From Pyropia yezoensis (lineage: Eukaryota > Rhodophyta > Bangiophyceae > Bangiales > Bangiaceae), in the NCBI GenBank assembly GCA_009829735.1, contig CM020619.1, forward strand, positions 10,840,375 to 10,904,374: a DNA stretch of 64,000 nucleotides. Direction: 5' to 3'. A program made the translations under genes and the position numbers. The notes beneath the pieces were generated by a model that did no database searches, was not told where the DNA came from, and saw only the letters and a program-made list of their open reading frames with translations. Below are positions 7,612 to 17,053 of this stretch, piece by piece (positions within the stretch are counted from its first letter, which is position 1; each line of letters starts with the position of its first letter).

Positions 7612-9912
7612 TCATGCAGCCACGCGCACCGATGTCCGCCGCCCCGACGGGTTGGTTGCGGAGCAGGTCGTTCCCCGATCGTCGCCGCTGACAAAGCTCA
7701 CGTTGTCGTTCATCCGCAGACGGTACGACGACGGCACGACGCGACCATTGACGAGCGCAACAACGCCCTTGGAGGCAAAGGTGGCCGCCTCAACGACTCC
7801 GGTGCGCACTGCCAGGTCCAACAGCGTGGACCCCACCGCCAGACGATGCAGCTGACCTGCAGCACACACAATGACCCAGCTGTCGCGGATCGCGCGGCCA
7901 ACCGATGCCAATGTGAGCAACGCCGCCTCAGACACCGCTGCATTGCTGCTCTGACCCCGCCGAGATGGCCGCGCTTGCATCTCGCGAAGCTCCGCATGCA
8001 GGGTGTCAGTCCCACTCCACGCAGCAGCACCAGCTAGGTCTGCAGCGTAAAAGTGGTCTTGCGCCGGCGACGCGTGCGCAGCCCCAGGAACGGGAACAGG
8101 CGCAGAGGCGGCGGGCCTTTGAAGGGAAGAGCTGCGGGGGATACCAAGAACCCGCTGCTCCGCAGTGGTACAAAGAGGCTGTCGGTCCGACGGGTCACCA
8201 GAAGAGGAAGACGTCGGCTCTGACGAGCCAGTCTCTTTGTAGATCCAGTGCGCCGCTTGACCATACTCAGCCAACACATGCATCTTCTCTGTGCGCACCT
8301 GCACCTCCAGCGGGGTGCCCGACGATGACCGCACCGTCGTATGCAAGGAGCGATAGCCGTTGGGTTTGGGATTGGCCAGGTAGTCCTTGGAACGGGACTC
8401 GACCACCGACCACGCGTCATTGACCGCCGTCATCACGTCATAGCACGCCGCCACCTCGTCCGCATCACTGGCCGCACGTGGCTGCACAATGACGCGCAGC
8501 GCCAGGAGGTCATGGATATCATCCAGCGACTTGCCCGACCGGGCCATCTTGCGGGCCAAGGAAAAGATGCCCTTGACACGGCCCCGGATCCGCACTGAAC
8601 GGGCCGACCGGCGCACAGCGGGAGAGCGAGAGAGGGTGCGCTCCAGCTCCCGCTTCGTCTCCTCCAGCGTGACTGCGCACTCACCCATCCGAGCGCCCAC
8701 CAGCTCCCGCACACGGGCACACTCCTCGGGATAGAGGGCCTCAAAACCCAGCTCCTCAAGCTCCGTCTGAATGGCCCATACGCCCAACTGGTTTGCCAGC
8801 GGGGCGTACAGACTCAAGGTGCGGGTGGCCGCCCCGTGGCCCACGTCATTCTCGCCCTCACACGGCACGCCAGACGACGCCATTTGCCGCGCATGAACAA
8901 CCGCCGTGGCCAACTGCAGGGCAACTGCCCGCACGTCCGTCGCGGTCGCCAAAATCAGCTGCCGCAGTGTCGCAAAATTAGCATCGCTCATGACCGAGTC
9001 CTTCGTAACCTCCACCACATTGTCAACAATATGGTTCTGGCGCAGGATGAGCAGCACGTCGCCGCCAACATTGGCCTCCACGTCCGCCTCGGACAGACCC
9101 GCCGACGCCGCGTACGAGGTCAGGGCATCATCCGAACATACGCCCGCGAATGTAAGCGACGGTGAGGACACCAGACCGCGCAGAACGGCCGCGATAACCG
9201 TATCCACATCCCACTGCAGGTCGGCAACAATGGCGGCGACAGACACGTTCTCCACCAGGAGTGTTGTTTGGGTCTGCACAGGCAGGGTCTGGGCCATCTC
9301 AAGCGCTCGCACAACCTTGTTGCGAGCAATCGGCCCCAGGTACGCATACATGGCCGAGTCAAGCTGCCGCACCGCCCCCGCCAACTGCAACGCGCTATCC
9401 GCGTCCATTTGGGGCAGCTCGGGCGCCACCGGCAGCAACGGCAGAGCCTTCACGCCGCACACGAAGTCCTCGCCCAACACGTCCGGCATGGACGCGCCCA
9501 TCGGGAGCAGCTCGGAAAATCGGTCAGCCGTGGAGGGGGAAGCCTCTGCGCCACTCACTGCCGACCGCTCCTCCACCGGCGGCAGCGTTGCAACACTCGA
9601 CCCTGACCGGTACCGTCCACCCGAGTGGGATGGCGGCCAAAAGCGGGCCCGCATCGTCCACGATGATGAAGCGGGGGAACCAGACGGGGACACGCTCATT
9701 GGAGACGTGCCCAACACTCCATCGTCACTCTCCCACAGGTAGTCGCTCGGCCGCGGCCGGTGCCGCTGGTGCAGCAACCGCACGTCCGAGACGAACTTGA
9801 CGGAGACGGGCGACGACGCCATAAAGGCCGTCCGCGGTTCGGGGGGGGTCAACGCCTCCCCTGCCATGGAAGCGTCCCGCAGAGCGTCACGGTCCCGCAC
9901 CTGATGCAACAT
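7612..9912 (-). CDS. RelA/SpoT homologue, (p)ppGpp synthetase with degenerate HD domain and C-terminal TGS
   Basis: 766 residues. A low-complexity N-terminus (1-165) leads into a helical region at 180-345 in the place of the ppGpp hydrolase (HD) domain. Where hydrolases have a His-Asp pair in a LLHD-type motif, this protein reads AAVLRGLVSS (about 241-250), so hydrolysis is probably lost. The linker LSLYAPLANQLGVWAIQTEL (367-386) is typical of the family. The synthetase domain is well kept at 440-560: RIRGRVKGIFSLARKM, DIHDLLALRVIV, DYLANPKPNGYRSLHTTV, LEVQVRTEKMHVLAEYGQAA, HW. Residues 679-741 match a TGS domain (AVGSTLLDLAVRTG, ALVNGRVVPSSYRL). No ACT domain follows. Plant and algal RSH proteins act in the plastid, but no clear transit peptide is visible here and the true start may be M16 or M31 or lie upstream. 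Confidence 0.88.
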   Translation of the reverse strand: MLHQVRDRDALRDASMAGEALTPPEPRTAFMASSPVSVKFVSDVRLLHQRHRPRPSDYLWESDDGVLGTSPMSVSPSGSPASSSWTMRARFWPPSHSGGRYRSGSSVATLPPVEERSAVSGAEASPSTADRFSELLPMGASMPDVLGEDFVCGVKALPLLPVAPELPQMDADSALQLAGAVRQLDSAMYAYLGPIARNKVVRALEMAQTLPVQTQTTLLVENVSVAAIVADLQWDVDTVIAAVLRGLVSSPSLTFAGVCSDDALTSYAASAGLSEADVEANVGGDVLLILRQNHIVDNVVEVTKDSVMSDANFATLRQLILATATDVRAVALQLATAVVHARQMASSGVPCEGENDVGHGAATRTLSLYAPLANQLGVWAIQTELEELGFEALYPEECARVRELVGARMGECAVTLEETKRELERTLSRSPAVRRSARSVRIRGRVKGIFSLARKMARSGKSLDDIHDLLALRVIVQPRAASDADEVAACYDVMTAVNDAWSVVESRSKDYLANPKPNGYRSLHTTVRSSSGTPLEVQVRTEKMHVLAEYGQAAHWIYKETGSSEPTSSSSGDPSDRQPLCTTAEQRVLGIPRSSSLQRPAASAPVPVPGAAHASPAQDHFYAADLAGAAAWSGTDTLHAELREMQARPSRRGQSSNAAVSEAALLTLASVGRAIRDSWVIVCAAGQLHRLAVGSTLLDLAVRTGVVEAATFASKGVVALVNGRVVPSSYRLRMNDNVSFVSGDDRGTTCSATNPSGRRTSVRVAA

Positions 9913-12900
9913 CCCCGAGGCCGAGCGTGGCGTGCAAGAAACCCAAAAAAAGGAGGGATGGGGAGGGGGCGAGCAGACGGGGACCTACGCAGGACGGTGC
10001 AACGTGGGGGGAGAACACGAAGAAGAAAGCCCAGTGGTGTTCGCGCGCGGGCAAAGGCCCGCACCGCGACGGGGAGTAGTCGGGTGGTGATGGGGGGCGG
10101 ACGCAACGGCCCTCGTCAGGCGGGTGGGACGCGGCTGCGGCGTGCGGGGGCGCGACCAGGCTGTTTATGTCGCGGGTGCGCAGGGGTCACACGCACGCGC
10201 ACACCCCACGACGCGTGGCCAGGGGGTCGCGCCTGCAGCGGGGGCGGCGCGGTTGGCTGCTCGAAAACCGGGCCAGCCCGCCACGAAAATGCGCAGCCGG
10301 CCCGCCAGCCGCCCGCAGTCGGTGGTGTGGCATGGGAGGCCCCTCTGCGGCACCCCCCCTCGTAGGGGGTGCAAAAAGAGACACTGTCCCAGGCGTGTTT
10401 TGGAAGGGGCGGTCCATCCCCCCCCCTCACAGTGGGTGCTGTGCTACCAGGGGTGGCGGCCCCAACACCGGCTCCCACAAGGTTCTGTGCAGGCCAACCC
10501 CCACGAGACAGACACACCCCGCGCTTGGTGTGGAGGGGGGGGGGACGGCCGCGGGGGCTGTGGCAGAGTGGAAGGCGGCGGGCGACCGTGGCGGCAACAA
10601 TCAGCCTTTTGACGGCCAAAAGCGCGCCGAAAAAAAGTCGTGTCACGGCTGGCGGCCGCCAGCGTGCTGCTGGGAGGCACAGCCTGGGCCAGCGACGCGG
10701 CGCTGGCCACGATTGTCGTGCCCCCGGTCAGGTGGGCGAGGTGGTGGCGATATCAAGTGGGGCGTCAGACGGCGGCACGCGACCGGGCCGGGTCGGTTTC
10801 AGATTTGTGGTGGCGGGCGAGGGGATAGACCCGGCCCGGCAAGGGGCCTCCTCTCGCGCGCCCGCGACCCCGAAAGCGTGCTGATGGCCAGCTGTGGAGG
10901 TGGTGGAAGCTCTTGGCCGCGCAAGCGAGCGATGGAGGCCCATGCGCGGGATGTCCGGGCCATCAGGGCCCAGCCAACCTACCACAGTCGTCAAGCTGTC
11001 AACGTGGCGCTTCCTGGACCGACAAACGTAAGGAAAAATCTAAGGGTCGCACAAGAGGAGCCACAAACTGGGCTGGCCTGGGGTCCCCAGCCATCGTCTC
11101 TCGCCCACAATCGGCGCCTCACAGCTGTCGGTCGAGTCGACGAGCCCCGGAGTGATGCGGCAAAGAAAATTCCTGGGCCATGATCGCTCGCCCGCTGATC
11201 GGTTTTGCTCCGCTGGAGACAGGGCATGGCCCGGAGGAGGGGGTCCTCGTTGGGCGATCCTCCGAGCGAGGCTCCCCCCGTTTCTCTTTGCCTGCAGGGC
11301 GGGACGCTTTCTCGATCGACCGCCCCGCAAGCGGCCGGCACACGCCCCCTCGAGGCTTTGTGATGTGTGTCACCTAATCTACGGGGTGCATGAGTGGGCC
11401 CGAATTTTGTACCCCCTCCCCCGAGTGTTCAAACCGACAGGGTGCCTGCAAGGGGAGATTCGTATCTCGCGAAACGTCGACACTGCTCGAAAGAGGACAG
11501 CTGTAAATTGTAACGCTTTTGCGCAGCTCGCATTGCTGGCCCAGCGCTGGGCCTTGTCCTCGGCAAGGTTTGCATCCAGTCGGAGACGTCCATGCAACGT
11601 TCGCAGGAGAGTGGCTGGCCGGTGAGGAAGTGCGCCTGCTCGCTCGAGATTTCGAGATACAGGACGCAAGATACAATCACGCAGCGACTGGCGTTGCTGA
11701 ACGACGACCAAAAAAATTCTTTGCGATCGAGCCTGCCCCTCATTGGTCCGCCCTCGCACGATGATATCGTCTTGTTGCCTCGAGTTTTGTCACTTGGTCT
11801 TCACTGTGAGACTTGCATGCCGTTACACTGTCTGGTGTGTATCTTGATTTGGACAGCACCCCGCCAGCTGGCTCCATGCGGCTTCTTTTTCCCGCGTCAC
11901 GTTCTTTCCGCCATAAATACTTACAAACCTGTTATCCCTGCTGCGCTCCCTACGCAAGGGGTACCAAAAATGAGGGAGGTTCGCATACATACAGACCAGC
12001 TCGTGCAGGCGCACAATCCAGCGCTGCCCTCGTCACTGCACATAGTTGTGTGCTTTACGTACGTGTTCCTTGATTTTTGTGTGCTGCACTTGCTCACGGG
12101 CAACGTGTCGGCGCTGTTCGGTCATGTGCTGTACACACACATGTAAGTGTACCAGGTGAGGACGTCTGTGCCTGCTGTGTGTCGGCGACAGGGCCCAGCC
12201 CACTGCACAGCCAGCCCAGCCCCCATATGGATGCCACACGGAACGCCCCTTCCACGCCCCTCCCCCCGCCCCATAAACGCCGCCGCACACTGTTTTCCCA
12301 TGAGGGGCGCCCAGCGAGGACGACACCACTGCAGCCGGACCCCACTACCGCCACTCCCTATCAGTGACCAACACTCCCCCGTCGCTACCGCAACGACGTT
12401 GCAGGGCTAGCTTGCGGCGGGCGGGCGGGGAGGGGTGAGGGCCACCTCGCGCGACATGGAGCTGACATGGCCCCCGGGCTGGGTTGTACTCCGCGGCCGT
12501 CAGTGGAAGGTGGGGGCAACAAGCAGAGAGGATTGGACGGGGGGTGATGACCAGGCAGGAGCAGTTCACGTCGGGCGGTCTGACATGCACCTATTCTCCG
12601 CGGGGTGGCCACGCAGCACGGGGGGGTCTGCCAGTGACAGTGGAAGGTGGGTGTACGACAGACGCTGCCCGCTAGACGACCCGGACCAGCGATCGGGGAG
12701 AGGGGTAGGGCGAGTATTCGCGGTGTCAACACCTCGACATCGGGTACGTGCCGACCACGGCCTTGCTGCCTTGCTGTTGTCCTTGCCGTCCCAGCACCGT
12801 TGGCCATCACCCCTCTCCTCCACTCCCCCCCGCCCTCCCCCCTCCCCTCTCACCCCCCCCGCTCATTGTCGCGCGCTCGCCCACTCTCCACCCCTCCCTC

Positions 12901-12977
12901 CCCCCATCCCCACCCCCCCGCTCCCCCGACCTCAGTGTGCCTACCCTCCCTCCACCCCCGCCGTCCTCCCCCGCACG
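9913..12977. other. Long gene-poor stretch
   Basis: About 3 kb between the 5' end of the RSH gene and the 3' end of the Nup98 gene. Open frames exist on both strands but are GC-driven, rich in Arg/Gly/Pro and without motifs. Part of it (about 11400-12150) is less GC-rich and may be old repeat DNA. No RNA gene was recognised. Confidence 0.55.
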
Positions 12978-15900
12978 TCACAGAAAACCATCCACCCCAA
13001 ACTGCCACACCCCCCCGTCGCCATCGTACCCCCCCCACGTCAGCCCCGCCGCGTCACAGTGGGCGCGCAGCTTGCGGCGCATCGCCGCGTCGGCGGCCGC
13101 CCCCCGCCGCGGCGCGCCGGTTGCCTTGTCCCGCCGCCAAACCCCCACCAGCCGTACCGTGGCGGGAGCGTTGAGGGCGGCCGCGCCCGCCGCGCCGCCG
13201 TCCATGCTCACCTGCCGGGGCGCCAGCTCAATCGCCCCCGCCAGGTCTACACCGCGAACGTCCACGGGGTGTGTCCACGTCACTTCCCCAACCCCAGCCC
13301 GGCCAACCGTGAAGCCGGGGACGGCGGCAAGGTCGGCGGGGGGGAGCGCGGCCAGTTCCGCCAGCGACGGGCGGGTGTAGTAGTCGGCGGCGGCGAGAGT
13401 GGGCAGGTCTGGCCGGTCGAGGGGGGGGCCATTCGCGGCGGTGGTGTCGGCGGCGGCGGCATCTCCTTCCATCTTGGCGTCACGGGCGGGAGTGCTGCCG
13501 CGGCGGGGCCGGCCAGCGGACGGCGGCGGGGCCGCCGCCGCCGCCGCCGACCCCCCAGTGCGGGCGTCCCCACCCGCCCGGGCCGGAGTGGGCGCGGCCG
13601 CGTCGGCTGCGTCTGCCTCATCGGCGGCCGCCTCGGAGAGCGCGTCGGCCACCGACAGGCGGTGGCGGCCGGGGGTGGTGGCACCCGTCCCGGGCGATGG
13701 CGTGCCGCCCGTCGCCGCCCCGCCCCCCGCTGGCGCCGCCGCCACCCCTACCGTGGGCCGTCCGCGGCGTGCCGGCGACGGGTGCGCCACGGGGGTGCCC
13801 GCCGCCTCAAACGACGGGCGACGGCGCCCACCGGCGGGCGTGCCGCCGCTGCCACCGCGCCTGTCGGTGGCAGCGTCGGCGTCGGCCGCCACCGTGGCCG
13901 CCGCCACGTCCCGTCCGTGCGGTGGGACCGCTGGGGGCAGCGGCGGCGGCTCCAGCACCAGCCGCTTGATCGTCGCCGCACGGCTCGCCGCCCGCACGAG
14001 GGTGGAGCCCATGGAAAAAGCGCCGCCCCCCGCCGGGGGGCCGCCGCCCGCCACCCCACCGCCGCCCCCGCCGCCACCAGGGGGGCGCGCAAAAAATGCG
14101 TCGGCGGCCACCGCCGGGGCGCCCCACGAGGCAAGCGCGACGGCACCCGCGGCGGCGGCAGCCGCCGACCGCGCGGCGCCCGCGCGGCGGAGCGGGTGGC
14201 GCAGCAGGCTGGCCGCGCCCGCAGCCGCGGCAGCGCCGCGGCGGCCCGCCGCCGACATGCCTGGCCGCTCGTACGCCCCGCCCCGGTGGGCGGTGGTGAT
14301 GGCACCTGGGCGCCGGCCGGCGTTGCCGCCAGCCGCCGACGCAAACAGCGCAGAGCTCCCAAACGGGTGGTCGGTGAGACGCGCCACCAGAGACTGGGAA
14401 GCAGCGGCGGCGGCCGCTGCCGCCTGCTGTTGCGCAGCCGTCGCCTGCTGCTGTTGCTGCGTCGCCACGGCGCTGCTGCCAAAGCCGCCCAGACCAAAGC
14501 CACCGAGGCCGCCAAGGCCGCCACCGCCACCACCGCTGAGCCCCCCCAGGGTGGATCCCCCAAAAAGGCCACCACCGGCGCCTACGGTCGAGGCGGGGGG
14601 CGCGCCAAACAGGCCCCCCCCCCCGCCGAGCCCCCCCCCCAGGCCGCCAAAGAGTCCCCCTCCCGTTGCCCCCGCTCCACTCGATGGAGCAGCCCCAAAC
14701 AACCCCCCGCCAGAAGCAGGCGCCGCAGTAGCGCCCGACGCCGGCGCGGCCGGCGCCCCAAAGGTGCTGCCAAAGCCGCCGAAGAGTCCCCCCCCACCGG
14801 CCGCCCCGGACGTCGCGGGGGCGGCCCCAAAGAGCCCTCCGCCGCCCGCGGCGGGCGCCGCCGCAGACGCGGCGGGGGCGGCACCGCAGCCGCCAAAAAG
14901 GCCGCCGCCGGCGGCGGGAGCGGCGGCGGCCGTCCCGGCCGGGGCGGTGGGACCAAAGAGGCCACCCCCACCAAACAGCCCACCCCCGCCCGCGGCAGGC
15001 GCCGCCGACACGGGCGGCGGGCCAAAGCCCCCGCCGGCAGGGGCGGAGCCAAAGGCGCCGGTGCCGCCAAAGAGGCTGCCGCTGCCGGCGGCGCCCCCGG
15101 CGGCGGGGGTGGACCCGAACGCGCCGCCGCCACTGGAGCCGGGGAGAGAGCCAAAGAGGCCGCCCCCACCCGCGGCACCGGGCGCCGCGCCAAACGCACC
15201 CGTCGACGTGGCGCCCACCCCGCCCGTGGGGGCGGCGCCAAAGAGCCCCCCCCCTGCGGTGCCGGTCGACCCAAAGAGCCCGCCGCCCGCGCCCGTTGCA
15301 GGGGCGGCCGCCCCAAACGCCCCCGCCCCGGCAGTGCTGCCCAGACCGCCCGACGCGGGGGTGGTGCCAAAGCCACCCCAGCTGCCGGTGCCCCCCGCCG
15401 AAGCCCCTCCCCCAAACGGGGTGGTAGACGCCGCCGCCCCCCCCCCAAACAGCCCTCCACCTGATCCAGGCGCGGCCGTCGTCGAAGCACCAAAGAGCCC
15501 GCCGCCCCCCGACGCCGAAGCGCCCCCCCCCCCTGTACCGACGCCCTTGTTGCCCGCAGTGTAGTCCTCTAGCCGCAGCTCTTCTGGAGAGAATCCCCGG
15601 TACACAGGCATCATCACGAGGGAGGCATAGGGCACCCCCGACACGCCCCCGTCCATCTCTTTGGTGACCGTGTAAGGGGTGTGGGAGGTCCCCTTGGGTG
15701 CCCCACCCGTCGCCAGAGCGCCGCCGCCAAAGAGGCCACCGCCGCCCCCCCCCGCGGCAGACCCCCCAAAGAGCCCACCGCCCGTGCCGGCGGGCGCAGC
15801 GGCCGCGCCCCAGCCGCCGGCAGCGGCGCCGCTAGCGGCGGGGGCCCCAAAGGCGCCCCCACCCGCAGCAGCCCCCCCAAAGAGCCCCCCGCCCGTGGCA

Positions 15901-16262
15901 GCAGGTGCGGCGGCCGCGCCCCAGCTGCCAGCAGCGGCCGGGGCAGGGGCGCCAAAGGCGCCCGTGGCGGCGGGCGCGGCGGCGGGTGCCCCCCAACCGC
16001 CTGCAGCGCCCCCCGCCGCGGCGGGCGCGCCAAACGCGCCCGACCCCGCTGGCCGCGATCCCGACCCAAACAGCCCCCCCCCGGCGGTCGCGGCGCCCGC
16101 CGCGGGCGCGCCAAACAGCCCCGTCGACGGCGCGGCGGCCGGGGTGGGGGCGCCAAACAAACCACCGCCGGGGGCGGTACCCGCCGCGGGAGTGGCCCCA
16201 AACGCGGGGGTGGAGCCAAAAAGGGATGGCGCCGCGAAGGGGGTGGTGCCCCCAAACGACAT
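12978..16262 (-). CDS. NUP98: Nucleoporin Nup98 (GLFG repeats, GLEBS-like segment, autoproteolytic domain)
   Basis: 1094 residues, starting MSFGGTTPFAAPSLFGSTPA; the frame stays open further upstream but that part is UTR-like. Dozens of GLFG and FG repeats fill residues 1-620 and would form the permeability barrier of the nuclear pore. Inside them, at about 190-240, is a non-repeat segment ending PEELRLEDYTAGNKG, the signature next to the RAE1-binding GLEBS motif of Nup98. A Gln/Ala-rich linker and a segment with TIKRLVLEPPP follow. The C-terminal domain (about 955-1094) matches the Nup98 autoproteolytic domain: YYTRPSLAELAALP, GFTVGRAGVGEVTW, VRLVGVWRRDK. The protein ends WQFGVDGFL, where Nup98-Nup96 precursors have the HFS cleavage site. 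His and Ser are both absent, so this is a stand-alone Nup98 that needs no cleavage; Nup96 is not fused. Confidence 0.9.
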   Translation of the reverse strand: MSFGGTTPFAAPSLFGSTPAFGATPAAGTAPGGGLFGAPTPAAAPSTGLFGAPAAGAATAGGGLFGSGSRPAGSGAFGAPAAAGGAAGGWGAPAAAPAATGAFGAPAPAAAGSWGAAAAPAATGGGLFGGAAAGGGAFGAPAASGAAAGGWGAAAAPAGTGGGLFGGSAAGGGGGGLFGGGALATGGAPKGTSHTPYTVTKEMDGGVSGVPYASLVMMPVYRGFSPEELRLEDYTAGNKGVGTGGGGASASGGGGLFGASTTAAPGSGGGLFGGGAAASTTPFGGGASAGGTGSWGGFGTTPASGGLGSTAGAGAFGAAAPATGAGGGLFGSTGTAGGGLFGAAPTGGVGATSTGAFGAAPGAAGGGGLFGSLPGSSGGGAFGSTPAAGGAAGSGSLFGGTGAFGSAPAGGGFGPPPVSAAPAAGGGGLFGGGGLFGPTAPAGTAAAAPAAGGGLFGGCGAAPAASAAAPAAGGGGLFGAAPATSGAAGGGGLFGGFGSTFGAPAAPASGATAAPASGGGLFGAAPSSGAGATGGGLFGGLGGGLGGGGGLFGAPPASTVGAGGGLFGGSTLGGLSGGGGGGLGGLGGFGLGGFGSSAVATQQQQQATAAQQQAAAAAAAASQSLVARLTDHPFGSSALFASAAGGNAGRRPGAITTAHRGGAYERPGMSAAGRRGAAAAAGAASLLRHPLRRAGAARSAAAAAAGAVALASWGAPAVAADAFFARPPGGGGGGGGVAGGGPPAGGGAFSMGSTLVRAASRAATIKRLVLEPPPLPPAVPPHGRDVAAATVAADADAATDRRGGSGGTPAGGRRRPSFEAAGTPVAHPSPARRGRPTVGVAAAPAGGGAATGGTPSPGTGATTPGRHRLSVADALSEAAADEADAADAAAPTPARAGGDARTGGSAAAAAAPPPSAGRPRRGSTPARDAKMEGDAAAADTTAANGPPLDRPDLPTLAAADYYTRPSLAELAALPPADLAAVPGFTVGRAGVGEVTWTHPVDVRGVDLAGAIELAPRQVSMDGGAAGAAALNAPATVRLVGVWRRDKATGAPRRGAAADAAMRRKLRAHCDAAGLTWGGYDGDGGVWQFGVDGFL

Positions 16263-17053
16263 GGCGACGCACCTAGAAGGGGCAGGAAGGGAGGGTGTGC
16301 TTGCGAGAAGGAAAGACACAGCAACGGGACAAAAATGGGACCAGAAGACGGCAACGGGGGTGCCGCAGGGGGGGAGGGCACCTCGTCGAGGTGGGCAGCG
16401 CGATGGGGGGTGCGACCCAGGCACGGCACCCCTGAGTGCGCAGTGGCCCGCGGCGACGGTGCGACGCGGGATGGTGTTCGGCGCGGGCGCGCTCGACTGT
16501 CGATGGCGCATGCGGTCTTGGATGTCTGTACCATGAAGCTTGATAAAACTTATGTGTAATTACAACCCGTCAAATTTACCATGAAGATTAATTTTGGGGG
16601 AAAGAATGGGTACTACTTCTGGTATGCGAGAGTGTATGTACCGACTGATCAGCTTCTGCGCGGCGGCCGCCGTATCCCGTGTCGTCCACGGCCTCCCACG
16701 TGCTTTCGGTCAGCAGACTCCTGTCCTCTCCTGGATACTACTGTACCCCCCACTCGTCATCGATCCACTTCATTCTGCCCCCGCCTTTGAAGGAATGCAA
16801 GGGACCACACCGCTCATCCACTCCGTAGCGCCCGGGGAAGGTGCCACGAGGGGTTGGGCGCTCTGTTGGGAAATTCACTTGGGCAGCCAGCACGTGGGAC
16901 GACCACGGAAGACGAGATTGGCCCTGTGATGCTTGGCTGACATCAGCTGCCGTCCACTTTCTTCCTTTATCCCTGATTATATTTACTGCAGCAAGCTCTT
17001 CGCCGCCCACCTCAGATCTGCCCTCCCACGCAGCCTGTCCACCCGCTCATGGC
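16263..17053. other. Intergenic region upstream of Nup98
   Basis: Contains the Nup98 5' leader (pyrimidine-rich when read on the minus strand, about 16263-16340) and the 3' flank of the lipase gene. No extra gene seen. Confidence 0.6.

Noticed and set aside
10167-11183. 338-codon plus-strand frame
   Set aside because: Arg/Gly/Pro-rich, no motif, no leader; overlaps equally long frames on the other strand.
11592-12146. Frame with LNDDQK, briefly like a helicase motif
   Set aside because: No Walker motifs or other helicase signature nearby; chance likeness.
12435-15564. Very long plus-strand open frames (over 700 to 1000 codons)
   Set aside because: They lie opposite Nup98 and are mirror images of its GLFG repeats (Pro/Lys/Ala or Arg/Gly runs). 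High GC removes stops; no motif is present.
14582-16534. Other long minus-strand frames over the Nup98 gene
   Set aside because: Shifted readings of the same FG-repeat DNA, rich in Arg/Pro/Leu and without the Nup98 signatures.
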